Assembly: GCA_965222705.1 (NCBI GenBank)
Contig: CBDCUO010000032.1
Coordinates: 1 to 64,000 of the forward strand
Direction of reading: 5' to 3'
DNA from: JAFMDF01 sp965222705
GTDB lineage: Bacteria > Bacteroidota > Bacteroidia > Chitinophagales > Saprospiraceae
DNA length: 64,000 nucleotides
Below the pieces are notes generated by a model that searched no databases, was not told the DNA's origin, and worked only from the letters and a program-made list of their open reading frames with translations. Both the position numbers and the translations under genes were made by a program. Positions 46,851 to 54,630 of this stretch are shown here, piece by piece. How positions within the stretch are numbered: position 1 is the stretch's first letter; the number at the start of each line of letters is the position of its first letter.

Positions 46851-48124
46851 TTTACATCAAGTGCAGATTTTAAAATGGTATAAAAATTAAATACATCTTC
46901 ATAAGAATTGTATAAGGGAACTGGAGCAACTCGAATAACATCTGGCTCTCGCCAATCGGCAATGACGCCATCTTCGGTGATTTTATCAAACAAATCTTTT
47001 GTAGCGTTCTTTACCTGAATAGACAATTGTGAACCTCTTTGATTAGGGTCGGCAGGTGTAATGATTTTGATAGCATCTTCTCCTAATGATTTCACCAGAA
47101 ACTCCATGTAGCCTGTCAGTTCAATCGCTTTTTTTCTTAGCCTATCCATACCTACTTCCTCAAATATTTTCAAAGAAGCCCAAACCGAAGCCATTGCCAA
47201 AATAGGTGGATTACTCAATTGCCATGCTTCTGTAGTTGGGATTGGCTCAAAGGCATCACGCATCTTGAAGCGGGTATCTTTGTTATGTCCCCACCAACCT
47301 GTAAAGCGAGGAATGGTGCTATTATGATGGTGGCGTTCATGGACAAATGCGCCACCCATTCCTCCTGGACCAGAATTGAGGTATTTGTAATTGCACCAAA
47401 CCGCAAAATCACAGCCTGATTCGTGTAAATTCAAAGGCAAATTTCCTGCACCATGCGCACAGTCAAATCCCACAAAACAACCTTTGGCATGTCCCCATTC
47501 GCTGATTTGTTTCATGTCAAAATATTGCCCTGTATAATAGTTGGTATTGCCTAAGAGGGTGAGGGCAATCTCCTCCCCTTGAGTCTCAATTACTTCTCGA
47601 ATATCTTCTGCTCTCAAGCAAACTTCTTCCTCTCTGGCTCTTAATTCAATCAAGCAATCTTTAGGATTTAGACCATGAAACTTAATTTGAGATTCGGCAG
47701 CATATTTATCAGAAGGGAAAGCATCTGCTTCGATTACGATTTTATTGCGTTTGCCTTTTGGTTGGTAAAAAGAAACCATCATTAAGTGCAAATTGACAGT
47801 CAAGGTATTCATCACCACCACTTCCTCAGGCTTTGCACTAACGACTTTTGCCATTGCATTCGTCAAAAACTCATGGTAAGGCATCCAAGGATTTTTGGCA
47901 TGAAAATGCCCTTCTACGCCTAGGTTTTTCCAATCCAATAATTCTTGTTGCAGCGCAGCTTGGGTTGCTTTTGGCTGCAAGCCCAACGAATTACCGCATA
48001 GATAGACGTAGGGTTTTCCATTAGCCTGAACAGGTAAATGAAATTGATTTCGGTAATCTCTTAGTTCATCTTGGTTATCCAGTTCTTTGGCATAAGCCAA
48101 ACTAATTTGATTCGTCGCTACCAT
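46847..48124 (-). CDS. kynU: Kynureninase
   Basis: 425 residues, PLP enzyme releasing alanine from (3-hydroxy)kynurenine. Features: YLCGNSLGLQPKATQ, HAKNPWMPYHEFL, DCAHGAGNLPL and the PLP lysine in CNYKYLNSGPGG, all in family order. The length is normal. It leads into kmo with overlapping codons, so the two are translationally coupled. Confidence 0.95.
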   Translation of the reverse strand: MVATNQISLAYAKELDNQDELRDYRNQFHLPVQANGKPYVYLCGNSLGLQPKATQAALQQELLDWKNLGVEGHFHAKNPWMPYHEFLTNAMAKVVSAKPEEVVVMNTLTVNLHLMMVSFYQPKGKRNKIVIEADAFPSDKYAAESQIKFHGLNPKDCLIELRAREEEVCLRAEDIREVIETQGEEIALTLLGNTNYYTGQYFDMKQISEWGHAKGCFVGFDCAHGAGNLPLNLHESGCDFAVWCNYKYLNSGPGGMGGAFVHERHHHNSTIPRFTGWWGHNKDTRFKMRDAFEPIPTTEAWQLSNPPILAMASVWASLKIFEEVGMDRLRKKAIELTGYMEFLVKSLGEDAIKIITPADPNQRGSQLSIQVKNATKDLFDKITEDGVIADWREPDVIRVAPVPLYNSYEDVFNFYTILKSALDVK

Positions 48125-48185
48125 TATACTTAATTTTATAGCTAGGAGTCAGGGGTCAGTTTGACGCTCTGACTCTTGACCCCTC

Positions 48186-49271
48186 TCACCTGACTCCTTC
48201 TAATATTCTATTTAAAAAAATTGCTTTATTTGCTCCATGCAACCACTGAATCACATTGTCGCTCCAAATTTCCTGATGCTGTTGTTGGGTGATTATTTCT
48301 TCTTCTACTGCCAAATCCAATAATTTGCCAGGGTAGGAAGACTGCCGTTCGCTTTCCATTTCTCCAAGCGGATAAGGGTCATCCAAGCCCATAATAATTT
48401 GGCTCGTGCCTTTCTGTCTTTTAATCATTAATTCCAAAGACAGCGTGTCATGGACTAAGGTATCAAAGAAAATATTGGGATGTCCAATTGCATTTTTGGG
48501 TGCTATTTTTCCTTCAAATAAATCGGGTCTGCCATCAAAGCCTTGCACCCTTCTACCATAATTGATTTGGTTCAATTGTCCACCATGTGCAAAACAAACT
48601 CGAATATTCGGGTACCTTTCATACAGCCCATTAAGGGTATAAAAATGATAGGCATCTGCACATTGCGCTAACATCCATACCAAGATGAAAACGCCATGAC
48701 TGTATTTTCTAATTGCTATAAATTTTTCTCCATCATAAGGATGAATTTCAATGGCTAACCCATAGTCATTCGCTAACTCGAAAATGGGTTTGGTTTCCTT
48801 GTTGATAATGCCTCTCCAATTCCCTGCGGAGTCCATATAATGCGTAGGCAAGCAAAGCACTTGCAATTCCAATTCCTCTACACATCTTTTGATTTCCCAT
48901 AATGCTCCCTGCACAAATCCGACATGAACCACAAATCCACAGGTGAATTTAGTTGGATGGTCTCGCTGTACTTTCGCATTAAAATCATTTTGAAAGCGCA
49001 AGGCCATTTTCAACTTATCCAAGGTTAGACCATTGCCGTATAACTGCGATAAATTCAAGACAACCGCATGGTCAATTTTATTTTTTTCCATCCAAGCTAG
49101 TTTCTCTTCTAAAAAGAAACTAGACGCTGTAATGGGTCGCTGCCAATTTTTTTGCCGCATAAATTGGCGGTCTTGGTCTATCCAGAAAATTTCCTTTTCC
49201 CGCATAAAGGCAGGAATTTCCTCTGGATAAGGCAATAAATGGGCATGTCCATTGATGCGTAATGGATTCAT
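48186..49271 (-). CDS. 2-amino-3-carboxymuconate-6-semialdehyde decarboxylase
   Basis: 361-residue amidohydrolase. Metal-binding INGHAHLLPYP at the N-terminus, later CLPTHYMDSAGNWRG, CFAHGGQ and an Asp in MGLDDPYPLGEME, the ACMSD pattern. It decarboxylates ACMS to 2-aminomuconate semialdehyde, diverting it from quinolinate. This is the most upstream intact gene of the cluster. Confidence 0.93.
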   Translation of the reverse strand: MNPLRINGHAHLLPYPEEIPAFMREKEIFWIDQDRQFMRQKNWQRPITASSFFLEEKLAWMEKNKIDHAVVLNLSQLYGNGLTLDKLKMALRFQNDFNAKVQRDHPTKFTCGFVVHVGFVQGALWEIKRCVEELELQVLCLPTHYMDSAGNWRGIINKETKPIFELANDYGLAIEIHPYDGEKFIAIRKYSHGVFILVWMLAQCADAYHFYTLNGLYERYPNIRVCFAHGGQLNQINYGRRVQGFDGRPDLFEGKIAPKNAIGHPNIFFDTLVHDTLSLELMIKRQKGTSQIIMGLDDPYPLGEMESERQSSYPGKLLDLAVEEEIITQQQHQEIWSDNVIQWLHGANKAIFLNRILEGVR

Positions 49272-49306
49272 TATTTCTTGTTTAGTACTAAATATTACGT
49301 AAGTTG

Positions 49307-49339
49307 AGATATGCCAAATTTTCGAAATTTGGCATATCT
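49307..49339. repeat. 15-bp perfect hairpin before the ACMSD gene
   Basis: AGATATGCCAAATTT at 49307-49321, a 3-base loop, and its exact complement at 49325-49339. There is no T run on either side. It lies between the HAAO stop and the ACMSD start and could act in mRNA processing, attenuation or protein binding. Confidence 0.75.
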
Positions 49340-49373
49340 ATATCATTCCTTTACATGGCTAAACCTTAGTTGA

Positions 49374-49892
49374 TTACGCAGGTTTCTCCATCTTCGAACC
49401 ACAACTATCACAAGTTCGCAATTCATCATTAGAATTAGTACCTATCAAAAATAACAGGCATATCTGTTTCGATATTTTTTAAGGTAAAAGGCTCTTCGTA
49501 TAATTTATCATGGCAACTTTCACAGAACCAAAGCCAAGCCATCTTCCATGCCTTCGGGACGTCTTTGTTCTATGACCAAACCAACCGTATTAGCCCCTCT
49601 TTGTGGCGAGTGTGGAATATTAGGCGGTAAATAAAATATCTCCCCTTCTTTGATGTGAATATCTCTAGGCTCCCCGTTTTCAATAATTTTTAAAACGATA
49701 TCCCCTTCTACTTGGTAGAAGGAATTCGGGGGTTTGATTTAAGTGATAATCTTTTCTGGAATTTGGTCCACCGACAATCATCACAATATAATCTTCATTA
49801 TAAATGGCTTTATTCCCAACAGGTGGTTTTAGTAAGTGTCTATTATCATCAATCCATTTTTTGAAATTGATAGCTGGTGGTAATTTTGACAT
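49374..49892 (-). pseudogene. 3-hydroxyanthranilate 3,4-dioxygenase, three +1 frame breaks
   Basis: The reading frame hops three times but the protein is complete when joined: MSKLPPAINFKKWIDDNRHL, then FYQVEGDIVLKIIENGEPRD, LPPNIPHSPQRG, LWFCESCHDKLYEEPFTLK and finally CDSCGSKMEKPA. Extra bases lie near 49722 (C in TTCCTT), near 49536 (G) and near 49437 (A). Both metal-cupin histidines and the C-terminal rubredoxin-like cysteine pairs are encoded. Intact length would be about 171 residues. The enzyme opens 3-hydroxyanthranilate to ACMS. Three independent frame breaks mean either decay or sequence error. Confidence 0.85.
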
Positions 49893-49920
49893 GGTTGTTC
49901 TTTTATATGGTCATTAAATT

Positions 49921-49978
49921 TTTGATTGTGTGATTGTACACCTAATGTGTACGTGACGTGCTCAATCACGCAATCAAA
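49921..49978. repeat. Palindrome in the TDO-HAAO spacer
   Basis: TTTGATTGTGTGATTG (49921-49936) pairs with 49963-49978 with one mismatch; inside it GTACAC (49936-49941) pairs with GTGTAC (49947-49952). A shorter hairpin with GATTGTGT/ACACAATC arms lies upstream of the IclR gene at 51363-51395. It could be an operator or a decayed mobile sequence. Confidence 0.55.
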
Positions 49979-49999
49979 CAATCATTTCAATCTACTTTT

Positions 50000-50493
50000 T
50001 TAATCTTCACTAAAATGGAAGCTCAACTGTTTTTTGATGTTATACTTCTGATTGAAATAGGTGATACGTTGCATTTCTGGTAAACCCAATAAACATTCTA
50101 CCGCTCTAAACTGAAAACTTTGGAAACCAGATGCTGGAAATAAATAATTTCTAAAGTCTAGAAAATCAAGTGGTGTCATGGTTTCCATAAGCCCAACTTG
50201 TTGAATCAATAATTGTAAGATTGATTCTACTCGTTTAAGCCGTCCAACGACTATTCCTATTTTTCTTTCATCTATTCTATCTACTTGAAGTAATTGAACA
50301 ACGGATTCCAACTCATGAATAATTTGTTTGAACCACAATTCATAAGCTTGGTGTGTTATGATAACATAACATTTCTTCATGAGCAGGGTCACCAATAGCG
50401 ACACTTCTCAATTTTTGAGTGCCTAATAATTTGGTCAAGCTCCAAGTAGTTATGATAATGAATTGTTGCGTATTTTTTATCTGCTGCGACCAT
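50000..50493 (-). pseudogene. Tryptophan 2,3-dioxygenase, frame-broken and missing its C-terminal half
   Basis: Read across frames the N-terminus gives YATIHYHNYLELDQ, LLGTQKLRSVAIGDPAHEEM, FIITHQAYELWFKQIIHELE and TPLDFLDFRNYLFPASGFQS, all classical TDO motifs including the haem-pocket THQAYELW. There are two +1 breaks, near 50429 and near 50364. The frame then stops at 50000 after about 164 residues, roughly half of the usual 270-380. Only 107 bases separate it from the HAAO start, so the second half is deleted, not just shifted. It cannot encode an active dioxygenase. Confidence 0.85.
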
Positions 50494-50572
50494 GCAAAAA
50501 ATTGAAGGATTTAGATAATTTTATTTGATATAGTGAATTTTTTCGATGCCACAGCCGCTATGCAACTACGGT

Positions 50573-51341
50573 TTAAAAAAATCCAATTTTTTGTCGAATT
50601 GCTACTGCTCCTTTTTGTAAAGTAGTGACATAATCCACTACCTTTTCTTCTTTAAATCTAGTAGATGGACCAGAAGCACTTAAACTAGCTACCACTTCAT
50701 TGGCTTGATTATAAATGGGAATTCCCACGCAAATAAGTCCAATTTCTGATTCCTCTCTGTCTAAGGCATAGCCCTTTGCTTTGATGGCATTCAATTCTTT
50801 TAGGAATGCCTTAAGTTCGGTAATGGTATGTTCAGTAAAGGACTTTGGCTGTTGTTGAAAAATCGTTTGTAGCGCTATATTTTGTTCTTCTTTGGGTAAA
50901 TTGGCCAGTAGCACTTTCCCCAACGCAGTAGAATAAGCGGGAGCATAACTTCCTATGTGTGAACTAATCTTCAACCCCTGTGGACTTTCCACTTTATCTA
51001 CATGAAATGCTTGATGCTGCTTCAATATGGCAATATGCACCGTTTCTGTAATTTGTTGAGCTACTTTCATCAATACTGGATGCGTCTTATCTACAAAAGC
51101 AGATTTTAATTTGTACCCGATTTCCTAATTCAAACAACTTAAGTCCTAAGCTATATTTTTCTGTTTCAGGATGTTTATAAAGGATGCCCAATTTCGTTAA
51201 ATCAGACAAGAACCGATAAACAGTACTTTTATTAGAGCCAATGGCATTGGCTAATTCCGTCACGCCCCATTCTGGTTTTTGAATCGTAAAATATTCTAGT
51301 ATAGCAAAAGTCTTGTGAACCGAACTTTTCAATGATTGCAT
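50573..51341 (-). pseudogene. IclR-family regulator with one +1 frame break
   Basis: The N-terminal winged helix is in 51087-51341: SVHKTFAILEYFTIQKPEWG, VTELANAIGSNKSTVYRFLS. The C-terminal effector domain is in 50573-51073 (VDKVESPQGLKISSHIG, SAPAYSTALGK-like). Between them a four-base T run at 51104-51107 has one extra base: removing it gives NRVQIKSAFVDKTHPVLMKV. Intact length would be about 255 residues. Located inside the cluster, it is the likely pathway regulator. The ORF start at 51428 is extended; ATG 51341 fits the family. Confidence 0.85.
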
Positions 51342-51431
51342 GAATGACTGTTTTATTGCTAGGATTGTGTATGCCACGTTTATAATCACACAATCAATAC
51401 AATCACAATAATAAAATTTTTGTCTCACTCT

Positions 51432-52200
51432 TTAAACTACTTCTAGTTTAACCGTTCCTAATCCATCAAACTGCCCCGCTATTTTATCTCCTACTTGAAC
51501 ATAGACCGCTGAAGTAGCGGCTCCTGCCAAAATCACTTGACCAGATTTTATTGATATACCATGCTTTATTGCCATTCGAGATAGTTCAACCAAAGAAGCT
51601 AAGGGATTCCCAAGGATAGCAGTAGCATTTCCAGATTGAGTAATCGTTCCATTTATCACTAGCTCGATAGGCATATCTTGTATTGGTGTGGTTGGTGGAA
51701 GCCAATCTCCCAAAACATAAGCCGCCGAAGAACAATTATCGGCAATCACATCTTCGAGTGAAAACTTAAATTTCTCATACCGGGAGTCTATCACTTCTAA
51801 TGCCCCTGCTATGCCTTCTATGTAATCAATTGCGTTTTCCAAAGTAATTTGGTCGTCCAAGGACTTACCAATCAAAAATGCAATTTCAGGTTCCACCCTA
51901 GGATGAATGAAGTTGGCTTTTGTTAAAGTTGCTCCTTCGTTAATTTCCATGGCATCCGTCAATCGACCCCAAATAATATCATGGACGCCCATTTGTTCCA
52001 TTTTTGCTTTACTCGTAAAGCCTAACTTATATCCAGTTAGTTTTTTCCCCTCTCATATACCTATTAGCTAAAGAGACTTTTTGAATTTGGTAAGCGTCGG
52101 ACAAACTAACTGTTTGCTGCTCACTAATCTGCTGAACCGCCTTTGCCTTATAAGCCGCTTGGTCAAGTGTACTTGCTATTTCTATTATTTGTTGTTTCAT
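51432..52200 (-). pseudogene. 2-oxo-3-hexenedioate (4-oxalocrotonate) decarboxylase, one +1 frame break
   Basis: Starts at ATG 52200 (MKQQIIEIASTLDQAAYKAK). The frame breaks at the T6 run 52041-52046: with five bases it reads NRYMRGEKLTGYKLGFTSKA and continues into MEQMGVHDIIWGRLTDAMEI. The remainder (to 51432) holds PRVEPEIAFLIGKSL, ALEVIDSRYEKFKF and a normal C-terminus. Fumarylacetoacetase-fold hydratase/decarboxylase of the meta-cleavage pathway, about 255 residues when intact. It is the first gene in the transcription direction of the cluster. Confidence 0.85.
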
Positions 52201-52529
52201 ATATTGAAACGATGTTTTATTTATTGAATAAATATAGGAGGTTTTTTTAGAAAAAAAAAAGAAATTTGAATTTTTTTTGGTTTTTTTCTAATCTGGCATA
52301 ATCAGTACCAGAACTTTGAAATCGAAGGTTCGACAAAGCCAATGATGAATTAAAACTAGCTCAGATTCAACCATTCAAAACCGTCTAACTACTTAAGCGA
52401 GCAGGTTCAACATTCAAAGATTGGCAAAGCAAATGGCATCAAATAGATTTACTAAATTTTCAAAATTTAGCAAATCTTCGCTTTTCTGACATTTAAAGTT
52501 TATCATTCAATCATTCAAAATTGACGTTA
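52201..52529. other. Divergent intergenic region of the kynurenine cluster
   Basis: 329 bases with no gene. It has long A and T runs at 52230-52290 and a hairpin, AGATTTACTAAATTTT (52445-52460) pairing with 52462-52477 with one mismatch. The promoters of the cluster (minus) and of the Dabb gene (plus) should lie here, but no clear TAnnTTTG element was found. Confidence 0.4.
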
Positions 52530-52973
52530 ATGAGATACCTAATTATTATTTGCCTGTTTTTATGTACTTCCTGTGCCAATAATGCATTACAAGAAGAAGT
52601 AGCTACCTTAAAAAATAATCTCCAAGTTGCCCAAGAAAAAATAACCAACTTAGAATCACAAATAGAACCCGAAGGCGAATTGGTTCATCTAGTTTTTTTT
52701 AAAGTAAAACCTGATGCCGACCAAGCAGCATTAGTAGCAGAAGTCAAAAAACTGGAAAGCATCAAAGAGGTCATGGATTTAGAAATTGGACCGTTTGAAG
52801 ACTTGGGCGATATTAGAGCTTTATCTGATTATACCATGTTAATGCAAATGAGCTTTGCAGATAAAGCAGCTTATGAAAGATACCAAAAACATCCCATTCA
52901 CTTAGCGCTAAAAGATAATACGGGTGCATTTATGGCAGGACCTCCTGCTACTTATGATTTTGTAAAAAAGTAA
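52530..52973 (+). CDS. Lipoprotein with stress-responsive A/B barrel (Dabb) domain
   Basis: From ATG 52530, MRYLIIICLFLCTSCANN gives a lipoprotein signal with Cys15. A short coiled coil follows (QEEVATLKNNLQVAQEKITN), then a Dabb domain: LVHLVFFKVKPDADQAALVA, DLEIGPFEDLG, YERYQKHPIHLALKD. Dabb is a small dimeric fold of uncertain function. A membrane-anchored, coiled-coil version is unusual. It lies divergent from the kynurenine cluster, so any link to it is by position only. Confidence 0.8.
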   Translation: MRYLIIICLFLCTSCANNALQEEVATLKNNLQVAQEKITNLESQIEPEGELVHLVFFKVKPDADQAALVAEVKKLESIKEVMDLEIGPFEDLGDIRALSDYTMLMQMSFADKAAYERYQKHPIHLALKDNTGAFMAGPPATYDFVKK

Positions 52974-53401
52974 ATTTAACTTTCAGCATGGTGGCGGCTG
53001 CTTGCGGAAATAGTGGGTGTGGGTGATAGCTTTGTGTAGAGCAATTATTTCCGCTAGATTTTTTGTTACTTTTTCATCATGGAAAAAGTAAATGATAGCT
53101 CGGAATGCTATTTATGCAGGGAAAGCTTCCCATCCACTTCGTAGTTCATTCGCTTGAATGTACCCCATACATTCATCCTATGGGTTCGGTCATTCATTTG
53201 GTTCGTTTTTTATTGATTGAAAAAAATGAACAATGTATGATATGCCGTTTAGTCTAGCTTTAGTTTGGTTAAATATTAACCGCTATTCCAAAATAGATTT
53301 TCTATTACGATGATATACATACAACCAAAACTGTTTTTTTTAAGAAGGATTTTAAAAAAAAGGATATATGGCTTATATTTACAATACCAATATCTAACCG
53401 T
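52974..53401. other. Intergenic region before the EAD11 gene
   Basis: 428 bases with no coding frame I can support. It contains several short inverted sequences (for example around 53085 and 53215) and looks like degraded mobile or intergenic DNA. No clear terminator or promoter could be assigned. Confidence 0.4.
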
Positions 53402-54346
53402 ATGAAAGAAAACCTAAAAAAACAATTAGCTCAAAATAAAACCAAACAGGTAATTCAGCAATTGCTTACGCTTATCAGTCACTTAGAAGACCAAGAACTT
53501 CATAATGAAGTTATTCTCCAATCTGCCCGTTTTGAAAAATACGAAAGAGCCAATCGTTTAGGTATTTCTTCTTATGAGGAGGAGGGTATTTCTATTGCTA
53601 AAATCAACCAGGCATTACTTTCTATTATCAATCAATTACCTAATGAAAGTGATGAATCCATTCCATCAAACCCGAATCTAAAAAAAGAAAAAAAGAATCC
53701 CGATATTAAAAAAAACTGGCAAAAATGGGCGTTAGCCATTAGCGGAATCATTGCCGTAATGGCTGGTATAGCAGAATTTACGGGATATAACCTCCGAGAT
53801 ATGGTTGGAGGAGAAAATGATGCCGAATTGCCATTAACCGTTACCGTCAAGGTAAGGGATATGGAAGGCAATCGCCCATTAAAAAGCGAAGGAAAATTGG
53901 TAATAGATTATGGCAATGGAACACAAACCCTCCCTATTGATGAAGAGGGAAAAGTAGATGTAAGAGAAATTCCACCTCGCCTAAAGGGGAATGAAGTAAG
54001 TATTCTATTGGAAGATGCCAAAAATTATATCGCTGTGCCAACAAAAAAGCCTTATCTGTTGGATGGCAAGCCTATACGCTTTGAAGTGCAACTCAACCAG
54101 CAAATGGGCATCATCAAAGGAAAAGTACGAAGCAGGGATGGAACAAAGCTATTAGCAGGGGTACGAATAGAAGTGGATGGTGAAATCACCCATTCCGATT
54201 CTTTAGGTAATTTTTACCTGCTACTGTCGCTTGAAAAATGGAAAACGGAATATACCATCTTTGCGACAATGGGCGATTTGTTAAAAGAAGAAAAATTTTA
54301 TCCTAATTCTAATACAGCTAATTTTGAAATAAGAATAGGAGCATAA
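53402..54346 (+). CDS. EAD11-transmembrane-beta-sandwich protein
   Basis: 314 residues in three parts. Residues 1-80 match effector-associated domain 11: KTKQVIQQLLTLISHLEDQE, LHNEVILQSARFEKYERANR, LGISSYEEEGISIAKINQAL. A charged linker leads to one membrane helix (about 108-127, WALAISGIIAVMAGIAEF). The remaining 180 residues hold two beta-rich units, the second like a carboxypeptidase regulatory domain (GIIKGKVRSRDGTKLLAGVR). With the N-terminus inside, EAD11 would be cytosolic and the beta part periplasmic. EAD domains recruit effectors or sensors in bacterial conflict systems (known); a signalling role here is inference. Its stop lies at the edge of a MITE-like insertion before the TPR gene. 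Confidence 0.8.
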   Translation: MKENLKKQLAQNKTKQVIQQLLTLISHLEDQELHNEVILQSARFEKYERANRLGISSYEEEGISIAKINQALLSIINQLPNESDESIPSNPNLKKEKKNPDIKKNWQKWALAISGIIAVMAGIAEFTGYNLRDMVGGENDAELPLTVTVKVRDMEGNRPLKSEGKLVIDYGNGTQTLPIDEEGKVDVREIPPRLKGNEVSILLEDAKNYIAVPTKKPYLLDGKPIRFEVQLNQQMGIIKGKVRSRDGTKLLAGVRIEVDGEITHSDSLGNFYLLLSLEKWKTEYTIFATMGDLLKEEKFYPNSNTANFEIRIGA

Positions 54347-54348
54347 CT

Positions 54349-54594
54349 TAATGTCGTTTAGTTAAGGGCTGTATCTTGTTTGAATTTCGATAAAATTTGT
54401 CCAGTAATGGGAAAATACTGGACAATCTAGTCCTATTACTGGATAATTTCCTATTATCCCGTAATTTTAGGGTACGTTCCCACTAACTAAACGAGTCCAG
54501 TAATGGGAAAATACTGGACAATCTAGCCCTATTCCTGGATAATTTCCTATTATCCCGTAATTTTAGGGTCGTTCCCACTAACTAAACGACATTA
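54349..54594. mobile_element. MITE-like element with 16-bp terminal inverted repeats
   Basis: TAATGTCGTTTAGTTA at 54349-54364 and its exact complement at 54579-54594 enclose about 246 bases with no ORF. The 12-base sequence AGGAGCATAACT is repeated outside both ends (54337-54348 and 54594-54605), as expected of a target-site duplication (ends ambiguous by a base). It sits directly at the stop codon of the EAD11 gene. A non-autonomous element mobilised by an IS with the same ends is likely. Confidence 0.75.
54399..54589 (+). repeat. Two-copy 96-bp tandem repeat inside the MITE
   Basis: 54399-54494 and 54495-54589 differ by two substitutions and one missing base. Each copy begins with the stem GTCCAGTA / TACTGGAC and ends with ACTAACTAAACGA, which resembles the terminal repeat. 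This suggests growth of the element by tandem duplication. Confidence 0.85.
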
Positions 54595-54630
54595 GGAGCA
54601 TAACTCAGTTTCTATCAAAAATTAAAAACC

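Noticed and set aside
52974..53401. Remnant coding sequence before the EAD11 gene
   Set aside because: Some codon-like stretches are present, but no frame stays open or matches a family I recognise.
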